Positions 57,343 through 63,774 of a DNA stretch of 64,000 bases are shown piece by piece; position 1 is the stretch's first letter, and each line of letters starts with the position of its first letter. The DNA is from CAWFGW01 sp963815495 (GTDB lineage: Bacteria; Bacteroidota; Bacteroidia; Cytophagales; JAAEPT01). Made by a program: the position numbers and the translations under genes. Where the stretch lies: contig CAWFGW010000007.1 of the NCBI GenBank assembly GCA_963815495.1, forward strand, positions 310,001-374,000. Reading direction: 5' to 3'. Below the pieces are notes generated by a model that saw only the letters and a list, made by a program, of their open reading frames with translations, did no database searches and had not been told where the DNA came from.

Positions 57343-58487
57343 TCGTCCGCTGATTTTGGTGGTTTAGGTTTGATCACAGGCTTTAATACAGACGGCTTTT
57401 TGGGTTGATCGTCCTCGTCTTTTGTTGGCTTTTTTATTACCGGCTTCAGTGCCGATGGCTTTTTAACCTCTGATGTGTTTTCAGTTTTTTTAATGACTGG
57501 CTTCAGTACCGATGGCTTGGGTTGATCGTCTGTTTTTTTCTTGATGACAGGCTTCAACGCTGAAGGTTTTTTCTCTGCATCAGCTGGTTTTTTAATCACA
57601 GGTTTTAACGCTGAAGGTTTATCAGCTCCCTCTGAAGGTTTTTTGATAACCGGTTTCAACGCAGAGGGTTTGTTAGCTCCCTCCGATGGTTTTTTAATGA
57701 CTGGTTTCAGTGGTGAAGGTTGCTTTGCCTCACTAGCTCCTTCCGCTTTTTTAATCACAGGTTTCAACGGTGATGGTTTTGCTCCACCAATCTTTGGTTT
57801 TAACGCAGCTGATTTTTCCGGTTCTATCCGATCGCTTGGCTTGGCTTCAATTTTTGGTTTGAGCGCTCCTGCACCAGGTATCTTTGGTTTTGGTGCCGCT
57901 GCCGTAGCTGCTTTTTTAGCGCCTGGAATCACCACTTTTGGCTTAGCGGATGAACTAACATCCGCTGATGGTGCTGCTTCTTTGATCGCTTTTTTAGCTT
58001 CCAGGTTGGTGTTGTATTCGTCACGCTTTCCCTGGGCTTCAGCTTCTGTCATTTCAGAAAACTCATACACCATGTTGCGAATATCAAACTCACTGTAATC
58101 AAATGTTTTCGTCATCGTGAGGCACTCAGTGGGGCATACCGTTGTACACAACCCACAGTAGCAACATTTGGCCATGTCAATATCAAACTTCGCTGCATGC
58201 AAGCGGATTGATGATCCATCCGAAGCTTTTCGAATCTCTTCCGTACTTTTTATCGCTTCAATGTCGATGCAATTGACCGGACAGACTTTCGCGCATTTAT
58301 CACAGACGATGCAATCATCGATCTCGTTGTGCAATCGGTAGCGTCCATTATCAGGAATAGGCAACGATTCGTGGGGGTAATAATTGGTAAAAATACCGTT
58401 TTGATGGTCAAAGTAATTCGCATCAGACGCACCAACAGGTTGTCTTCGTTTTTTCAACAAAGCATCCTTGAAGTGCTTCCACGACAA
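57339..58487 (-). CDS. nuoI: NADH-quinone oxidoreductase subunit I with long repetitive C-terminal tail
   Basis: Residues 1-170 of 382 are a normal NuoI ferredoxin-like subunit. Two CX2CX2CX3CP motifs (C59-C62-C65-C69 and C108-C111-C114-C118) hold the N6a/N6b 4Fe-4S clusters that pass electrons toward quinone. Residues 171-382 are an added Lys/Pro/Ala-rich tail with eight units of the type PSALKPVIKK plus degenerate ALKPKI units nearer the domain. NuoI is normally about 160-180 residues. The tail is in frame and ends at a TGA that overlaps nuoJ, so it is translated if nuoJ is coupled. Its function is unknown. It is 348 bp downstream of nuoH. Confidence 0.94.
   Translation of the reverse strand: MSWKHFKDALLKKRRQPVGASDANYFDHQNGIFTNYYPHESLPIPDNGRYRLHNEIDDCIVCDKCAKVCPVNCIDIEAIKSTEEIRKASDGSSIRLHAAKFDIDMAKCCYCGLCTTVCPTECLTMTKTFDYSEFDIRNMVYEFSEMTEAEAQGKRDEYNTNLEAKKAIKEAAPSADVSSSAKPKVVIPGAKKAATAAAPKPKIPGAGALKPKIEAKPSDRIEPEKSAALKPKIGGAKPSPLKPVIKKAEGASEAKQPSPLKPVIKKPSEGANKPSALKPVIKKPSEGADKPSALKPVIKKPADAEKKPSALKPVIKKKTDDQPKPSVLKPVIKKTENTSEVKKPSALKPVIKKPTKDEDDQPKKPSVLKPVIKPKPPKSADE
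57342..57890 (-). repeat. coding repeats of the NuoI tail
   Basis: Eight units of PS(A/P/V)LKPVIK separated by 4-11 variable K, E, D, T-rich residues occupy about residues 237-378; two ALKPKI units lie before them. At DNA level the units are similar but not identical, so this is an older tandem repeat that has diverged under selection for the peptide. Confidence 0.85.
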
Positions 58488-58556
58488 GACAAGACCTCCA
58501 GCTAACGAGCTGAACCCCTCCTTAATGTTTCCCCAATATGATGCGTTTGCTCCTTT

Positions 58557-58838
58557 GATTTTTTTAGATGTTAGATTGTTAGATGTTAGATTTTTAGATA
58601 TTAGATGTTAGATGTTAGACTTTAGATTTTTGGGTATTAGACTATTACTTTCTTGCATCTTGGTTCTTGTTTCTTGTCTCTCTTAATACTTTGTACTCAA
58701 TACTCTGTACTCGTTACTCCATACTCCTTTATCTTTCTACTTTCTACCTTATACTTTAATCTCTACTTTCTCAATACTTTATACTCACTACTCTATACTT
58801 AACACTTATTACTTAACACTTAAAACTCAATAACTCTA
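58557..58838. repeat. degenerate short-word repeat region between nuoH and nuoI
   Basis: The gap 58488-58835 has no gene. From 58557 it is made of word families in order: about nine TTAGA words (58562-58630), CTTG words (TCTTGCATCTTGGTTCTTGTTTCTTG, 58650-58678), then ACTC/ACTT words (TACTTTGTACTCAATACTCTGTACTC and so on, 58685-58838). The last words run through the nuoH stop codon. The strand is G-poor over the ACTC part. It shares its vocabulary with 25851-26040. No hairpin or frame stands out. Confidence 0.65.
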
Positions 58839-59918
58839 TACTCCAAGTAACCGCCAAACTCCAGCTACTAAAACCAGAATTAAAGCAAATGGTGTTAATA
58901 CTTTCCAGCAAAGATACATCAATTGATCTACCCGCAAACGTGGATAGGTCCAACGTACCCAAATTTGTAAGAAAACCCATACAAATGCTTTGGAATAGAG
59001 CCATACTATCCCCCAAATATAGCCTGAGAGTTCGCCTGAAATTCCTGTCGTCCAGGTGGCAAACTTAGCTGCGCCTATGTTAGGTAAAGGGGTGTTCCAA
59101 CCTCCTAAGAATAAGATCGTACCGAAGAAAGCGACCAGCAACATCATCGCGTATTCAGCCAACATCAACACCGACCATCGAAAGCCTGTGTATTCGGTTT
59201 GAAAACCAGCAATAATTTCTGATTCTGCTTCAGGAATGTCAAAGGGTGCTCTGTTGGCCTCCGCCAGGGAAGCAATGAAAAAAGCCAATAACCCGGGAAT
59301 CAATAAAGGGTAACGGAAAATGTTCCACATCAAAAAGCCGCCAATATGATTTAACTGCACCCCTAAAGCTTTTAAACCAAACAAATATTGAGTCTGTGTG
59401 CTTAAAATCCCTTGCTGCATAATGATTTCCTGCAAATCCAACGATTGACTAATCATAACTACGGACAACACCATCAAGCTAATAGGCACTTCGTAGGAGA
59501 TAATTTGAGCCACCGCACGCATGGCACCATACAACGAAAACTTATTGGCTGAAGCCCAACCGGCCATTAAAAATCCAAGCACATCCAACGAGACAATAGC
59601 CATCAGATAAAATGCCCCAATAGCCATGCCTGCCCCCACCAGCTGAGGCGCGAGCGGTATGGTTGAAAATGCTGCAAATACAGCTACAAAAATCACTACT
59701 GGCGCAGCAATAAACATGGTTTTGTCTGCACCCTTTGGAATGATTTGTTCTTTTTGAAGGAGTTTTAATCCATCGGCAATGGTTTGAAGAATCCCTTTGA
59801 AACCTGTTTCATCCGGGCCGACACGGTCATGCATAAAACCTGCTATTTTTCGCTCAGCCCAAACGCCAAAAACAACGAACAATAAAACAGTTGGAAGTAT
59901 AATTAATAGTGTAATCAA
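58836..59918 (-). CDS. nuoH: NADH-quinone oxidoreductase subunit H
   Basis: The 360-residue membrane subunit forms the quinone chamber: ERKIAGFMHDRVGPDETGFKGILQTIADGLKLLQKE, YGAMRAVAQIISYEVPI, EANRAPFDIPEAESEIIAGFQTEYTGFRW and WTYPRLRVDQLM. It is first nuo gene in the window; no nuoA-G lies upstream, where xth is found instead. Its last codons merge with a degenerate repeat region. Confidence 0.97.
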   Translation of the reverse strand: MITLLIILPTVLLFVVFGVWAERKIAGFMHDRVGPDETGFKGILQTIADGLKLLQKEQIIPKGADKTMFIAAPVVIFVAVFAAFSTIPLAPQLVGAGMAIGAFYLMAIVSLDVLGFLMAGWASANKFSLYGAMRAVAQIISYEVPISLMVLSVVMISQSLDLQEIIMQQGILSTQTQYLFGLKALGVQLNHIGGFLMWNIFRYPLLIPGLLAFFIASLAEANRAPFDIPEAESEIIAGFQTEYTGFRWSVLMLAEYAMMLLVAFFGTILFLGGWNTPLPNIGAAKFATWTTGISGELSGYIWGIVWLYSKAFVWVFLQIWVRWTYPRLRVDQLMYLCWKVLTPFALILVLVAGVWRLLGV

Positions 59919-60014
59919 ATGACCATTCCTAATTGAGGTGGCAAAAGTAACAAATCAATGCATGAAATGGTAAACTAAAGTGGATGATTTTGTCAACAAT
60001 AACGATTCACGTTA

Positions 60015-60779
60015 CTAGACATCCAGTTCAAGCAATACCGGGCAATGATCTGAACCAAAGACTTCATTTAAAATATCCGCTTGCTTGTAAGTAGACACTA
60101 GTTTGGGGCTCGTTAAAAAATAATCGATTCTCCAGCCTACATTTCGCTCTCTTGCTCCTCCCCGAAAACTCCACCAGCTATATTTTTCCTTGTCAGGATG
60201 CAGGGCTCGAAACGAATCCACAAACCCGGCTTCAATGAGTGCATCCATGCCATCAATTTCTTCTTGCATGTATCCCGCTGCTTTATTGTAGTTCTGCTTT
60301 GGTCGGGCTAAGTCAATGGGTTTATGAGCCACATTTAAATCACCACAAATAATCACGGGCTTTGTTTTTTCTAAATTGACCACATAATCTAAAAAAGCTT
60401 TGTCCCACTCCTGACGGTACCCCAGGCGCTTTAATTCACTCCCTGAATTGGGAGTATACACCGTTAGTAAATAATAAGCGTCAAACTCAGCACACAACAC
60501 ACGGCCCTCTTGCGCATGTTCTTCTTCCCCCATGTCAAAGGTAACAGAAAGTGGTTTTTGTTTGGTCAATAGTGCCGTTCCGGAGTAGCCTTTTTTCTCA
60601 GCCGAATTGGAATAGATGTGATACCCTTTAATATCGGCTAAAGCTTCCACCACCTGATCATCCTGTGCTTTTGTTTCCTGTAAACACAAGGCATCGGTAT
60701 TCATGTCCTCTAATATTTGAGGAAAATCTTTTTTCATTACCGCTCTTACTCCGTTTACATTCCAGGAAATCAGTTTCAT
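60015..60779 (-). CDS. xth: exodeoxyribonuclease III
   Basis: The 254-residue AP endonuclease of the ExoIII family has ISWNVNGVRAVMKKDF, CLQETKAQDDQVV (metal Glu), TVYTPNSG, VIICGDLNVAHKPIDLARP, SWWSFRGGARERNVGWRIDYFL and GSDHCPVLLEL (catalytic His). It cuts at abasic sites in base-excision repair. It is the last conserved core gene before the accessory region. Confidence 0.95.
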   Translation of the reverse strand: MKLISWNVNGVRAVMKKDFPQILEDMNTDALCLQETKAQDDQVVEALADIKGYHIYSNSAEKKGYSGTALLTKQKPLSVTFDMGEEEHAQEGRVLCAEFDAYYLLTVYTPNSGSELKRLGYRQEWDKAFLDYVVNLEKTKPVIICGDLNVAHKPIDLARPKQNYNKAAGYMQEEIDGMDALIEAGFVDSFRALHPDKEKYSWWSFRGGARERNVGWRIDYFLTSPKLVSTYKQADILNEVFGSDHCPVLLELDV

Positions 60780-60923
60780 GTTTGTGCTTGTTGGTGTTGA
60801 AGTCCGAAGTTAAAAAATGAATTGAAAAGTTGAGGGATTTGTGGATAAACTCTGTGTGAAAACGTGTGCTTGATAAGCAAAGCCTGGTTATTCAAGAGAC
60901 AATATTTTATCGCTTGAACCCAT

Positions 60924-61076
60924 CCGATTGTAAACGTTTGTAACCGTTTACTTTCGTTTACAATCGGATAAACTGTGATTAAATAAAATATGACGGCTTT
61001 TTAATGAATTTTTTTGTTAGATTTAGAGGAGAAAACATATACTGGATATGACACATGTGTCATATCCAGTTGTTAT
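60924..61076 (+). repeat. two-hairpin leader element, copy 2
   Basis: The first hairpin pairs CCGATTGTAAACG (60924-60936) with CGTTTACAATCGG (60955-60967), perfect over 13 bases. The second is a perfect 30-base palindrome at 61041-61070 (left half ACTGGATATGACACA). Between them lie a GACGGCTTTTT block and GTTAGATTTAGAGGA, shared with 17484-17636. TAGATTTA (61018-61025) resembles the TAnnTTTG box. It ends at GTTATACTC (61072-61080), the left boundary of the first gene unit. It fills most of the 313-bp gap after xth. Confidence 0.75.
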
Positions 61077-61092
61077 ACTCAATGATTTTTAA

Positions 61093-61407
61093 ATGAACTG
61101 CAAAAAGAAACATTTCATTATTCAAGATATCAAACTAGCAATAGTTTACTTCTTCTCAATCGTCTCACTTTTGTTTTATGTGTTAATCTCATATAGAGAA
61201 ATCGGAATAACCATTACAATCTTAGTGCTAAGTATCTTCGGCTTCATCTTCCTAAGAACTTATAAAAAAAGGACTTGTAAAAAAGGAGAAATCATGAATC
61301 GAAAATTCCTTAATGGATTCAATTTGTTACCTGACTATTTAGAATGTAATAAATGTGGTTTAAAATATTATGCAGGAAAAAGTGATATTAGCAATGGACC
61401 TGATTAA
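61093..61407 (+). CDS. small membrane protein with CxxC motif, unknown
   Basis: The 104-residue protein has two membrane segments (IKLAIVYFFSIVSLLFYVLI and IGITITILVLSIFGFIFL), then a basic loop and a C-terminal LECNKCGLKYY that could be half of a zinc ribbon. It is not a family that I recognise. It is the first gene of the accessory run and overlaps the next gene. Confidence 0.6.
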   Translation: MNCKKKHFIIQDIKLAIVYFFSIVSLLFYVLISYREIGITITILVLSIFGFIFLRTYKKRTCKKGEIMNRKFLNGFNLLPDYLECNKCGLKYYAGKSDISNGPD

Positions 61408-61795
61408 AACTAAAATAACTATATCAAAATGGTTATTGATACCTGGTATGATTTACCACCTCTGCTTTACAACTATACCTGCTTTATTAATCACAATTTT
61501 CTTACTAGATACATGGTGGTTATTCGGAATAATATTGACTCTTAATACTTTTATCGTTCTCAGATTAAAAGTTGACATATTTGCTACAAGTGAGTATCTA
61601 TTGATCAATAAGACTCCACAAATACCCTATAATCAGATAAAGAAATACGGAAGTATTTTTAACATCCATTATTTAATAATAGACAAAATTTACTTCCCTA
61701 AAAACATCCTCTTATTTCTACCTCCATTAAAAAAAATAGAATTTGAAAACGCTAGCATGACAATACCAGAACTGATGGCGAAAAAAAGAGTATAA
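61394..61795 (+). CDS. small membrane protein with PH-like C-terminal part, unknown
   Basis: The protein has about 133 residues from ATG 61394 (an ATG at 61370 would add 8 residues and a longer overlap with the previous gene). Two membrane segments (LLIPGMIYHLCFTTIPALLITIFLL and WLFGIILTLNTFIVL) are followed by a soluble part (ATSEYLLINKTPQIPYNQIKKYG... KIEFENASM) whose strand pattern resembles bacterial PH domains. That likeness is weak. It probably acts with the 61093 protein, since the genes overlap and share one cassette-like unit. Confidence 0.6.
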   Translation: MDLIKTKITISKWLLIPGMIYHLCFTTIPALLITIFLLDTWWLFGIILTLNTFIVLRLKVDIFATSEYLLINKTPQIPYNQIKKYGSIFNIHYLIIDKIYFPKNILLFLPPLKKIEFENASMTIPELMAKKRV

Positions 61796-61985
61796 CACAA
61801 TGCATGAAGCCATACTGCTTCTGTGGGGTGAGACGCACTTAAGGCTCTGGGTTAGCAACGGCAAATCTGCGATTTGTCTTGAGCTACGAAGAAATTAACA
61901 AGTCAAATCGCAGATTTGCCTTTGTGGTAAACAGATACTACATTGTTTCAAAAACGTACGTCTCATGCATGGGGCGTTGGCATTA
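61788..61985 (+). repeat. attC-like imperfect palindrome 1
   Basis: It begins at GAGTATAAC (61788-61796), the exact reverse complement of GTTATACTC at 61072-61080, and ends at GTTGGCATTA (61976-61985). ATGCATGA (61800-61807) and GAGACG (61830-61835) of the left arm pair with CGTCTCATGCAT (61959-61970), with about 22 extra bases on the left. The centre has a perfect 17-base inverted repeat (61860-61876 with 61904-61920). The layout is like a long integron attC with a terminal hairpin. Confidence 0.6.
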
Positions 61986-62000
61986 ATATTGAAAAACTGA

Positions 62001-63038
62001 ATGGAAGTAAAACATCAAGTATTCGTAAGTTCAACTTACAAAGATTTAGTAGAGGAAAGACAAGAGGTTATGCAAGCCTTATTGGAATTAGATTGTATAC
62101 CTGTTGGAATGGAATTATTTCCAGCTGCAGATGATGACCAATGGACTCTAATTAAAGGTTTGATTGATGATTGCGATTACTACATCCTAATTGTTGGTGG
62201 TAGATATGGTTCAGTAAATCCAGAAGGTGTAAGCTATACGCAAATGGAATATCAATATGCAATAGAACAAGGAATTCCAGTAATTTCTTTTTTACATAAA
62301 AACCCTGAAAATATTCCAGTAGGTAAATCAGAAAGTGAAAAGGCTCTAAAAAAGAAGTTGGAAGATTTCAAGAAAATAGTCCAACAGAAAATGTGTAAAT
62401 ATTATGAAAGCCCTATTGAATTGGGTTCTATAGTTAGTAGAAGCTTGGTACGATTAATTAAAGACAAACCACAGCCTGGTTGGGTTAAAGCTACTTATCT
62501 TCCGACTGAAGATAGTACCAAAGAGATATTAGAATTAACCAAACAAGTAGAAAATTTAAAATTAGAATTAGAAAAATCTAAAACTAAAGCACCTGAAGGT
62601 ACAGAGTTACTAAGTCAAGGAGACGATAAAATAGAGATTAATTTCACTTTTAAGGCTCAAGGAGATTGGAGAGTTGGAAGTGAAAGCTACTCAGTTAGTA
62701 CTGAATTAAGTTGGAATGAAATTTTTGGAGAAATTAGTCCGCTAATGATTGATGAAACTGCTGAAAGACCAATAAGGGTAAAACTCAACGAACTAATCAG
62801 AAATAAAACTTTCAATGAGTTATCTAAAAAAGTAAAAAAGGACGAAAGAGTGCCAACCGAATTTAGTATCAAAGACACAGATTATCAAACGATTAAAATC
62901 CAATTGAGAGCACTAAACTTAATGACAGAAAGCATTAGAAAAAGAGGTGTTAGAGACACCACAACTTATTGGACTTTGACGCCATATGGTGATACTGTAA
63001 TGACAAGATTGAGAGCGATAAAACGAAAACTGGAATAA
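62001..63038 (+). CDS. DUF4062 protein with unknown C-terminal domain, candidate defence protein
   Basis: In this 345-residue protein, residues about 5-90 are a clear DUF4062 domain: HQVFVSSTYKDLVEERQEVMQALLELDCIPVGMELFPAADDDQWTLIKGLIDDCDYYILIVGGRYGS. A short coiled coil follows (TKEILELTKQVENLKLELEKSK, about 173-194), then a C-terminal domain (about 205-345) ending in a winged-helix-like YWTLTPYGDTVMTRLRAIKRKL. DUF4062 often sits at the N-terminus of NACHT/NTPase or TPR proteins and in defence islands. Here no NTPase is attached. The gene is flanked by GTTGGCATTA and TAATGCCAAC and by two attC-like sites. Function is inferred only. Confidence 0.82.
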   Translation: MEVKHQVFVSSTYKDLVEERQEVMQALLELDCIPVGMELFPAADDDQWTLIKGLIDDCDYYILIVGGRYGSVNPEGVSYTQMEYQYAIEQGIPVISFLHKNPENIPVGKSESEKALKKKLEDFKKIVQQKMCKYYESPIELGSIVSRSLVRLIKDKPQPGWVKATYLPTEDSTKEILELTKQVENLKLELEKSKTKAPEGTELLSQGDDKIEINFTFKAQGDWRVGSESYSVSTELSWNEIFGEISPLMIDETAERPIRVKLNELIRNKTFNELSKKVKKDERVPTEFSIKDTDYQTIKIQLRALNLMTESIRKRGVRDTTTYWTLTPYGDTVMTRLRAIKRKLE

Positions 63039-63044
63039 AAATAC

Positions 63045-63186
63045 TAATGCCAACAATGGCTATAAGTAATTGCTTGTTCTCGCCTACTTCTGAAAATCCT
63101 CGCGGATTTTCAGTTTGGTGTGTACTTGCAAAGTTAAGTGCTAAACCACGCAACTACTCATAGCCTAGACCGTTGTGCGTTATATG
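63045..63186 (+). repeat. attC-like imperfect palindrome 2
   Basis: It begins at TAATGCCAAC (63045-63054), the reverse complement of GTTGGCATTA at 61976-61985, and ends at GTTATATG (63179-63186). GGCTATAAGTAATTGC (63058-63073) pairs with GCAACTACTCATAGCC (63150-63165) at 14 of 16 positions. A terminal hairpin CTGAAAATCC/GGATTTTCAG is at 63090-63113. About 140 bases in all, the size of long integron attC sites. Confidence 0.65.
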
Positions 63187-63203
63187 TAAGAAAATGAACG
63201 AAC

Positions 63204-63764
63204 ATGAAAAATTTTAAAGAGTTCACCGATTTTTTAGTAGATGAATGGAGAAAGAATAAGGGAATAATCCTCGAAAGTGCTGGACTTCAAGGTTTGTCCA
63301 ATAGAGAGTATGGTGATAAAGCTGAAGCATATATTCTAAGAAAAATCAAAACTTTAACTCCAAAATATGAAGCTTACCTTTCAAAAGGCAGCCAGACACC
63401 AGCAGACATATTATCTGTAGCTAGAAGAGGTAGCTATTGGCATATAATGCTAGTCCAAGTTAAGAGTTCAACTGATAAAAACACTATCTACAAACTCAAT
63501 GAAGAGGACATAAAAGTGTTTGATGAATTTGCAAAATTTGTAAAATCTAGCCTCAATAAATTCGAGCCGATGAAAATATATAAAGACAAATCAGTCATTA
63601 TCTCCACGGGGTATTCTGCTGTTCAAAGAATAGAAACTGATAACAAAATAATTCATAAGCTTGTGAATTCTAATGCATTTAAAGTTTTCAAAAAGAATGC
63701 CTCAGAACTTAATGAAATTAAAGTCAAAGAGACCGTAGTTCTAACTCATAAACTGGGGAAATAA
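63204..63764 (+). CDS. PD-(D/E)XK nuclease-like protein
   Basis: The 186-residue protein has a pattern fitting the PD-(D/E)XK fold: E41 in the helix YGDKAEAYILRKI, D68 in TPADIL, and Q85-V-K87 in MLVQVKSS (a QxK variant of the ExK motif). The rest includes FDEFAKFVKSSLNK and IISTGYSAVQRI. It resembles Mrr/resolvase-type nuclease domains. The next gene begins 10 bases later and seems to be a second nuclease of the same fold, so the two may form a complex. It is first gene after an attC-like site. Confidence 0.68.
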   Translation: MKNFKEFTDFLVDEWRKNKGIILESAGLQGLSNREYGDKAEAYILRKIKTLTPKYEAYLSKGSQTPADILSVARRGSYWHIMLVQVKSSTDKNTIYKLNEEDIKVFDEFAKFVKSSLNKFEPMKIYKDKSVIISTGYSAVQRIETDNKIIHKLVNSNAFKVFKKNASELNEIKVKETVVLTHKLGK

Positions 63765-63774
63765 CTGTCCTAAT

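Noticed and set aside
57342..57890. CRISPR-like regular repeats
   Set aside because: The periodic DNA is coding (NuoI tail), units vary in length and sequence, and there are no cas genes.
57541..58098. 185-residue open frame on the plus strand with GFNAEG repeats
   Set aside because: It is the antisense of the NuoI tail repeats. The NuoI frame carries real iron-sulfur motifs and overlaps nuoJ properly, so the antisense frame is a by-product of the repeats.
60924..61070. Retron non-coding RNA or a transposon end for the two-hairpin leader
   Set aside because: No reverse transcriptase or transposase is present near either copy, and no second inverted end was found. I keep it as an unexplained leader or docking element.
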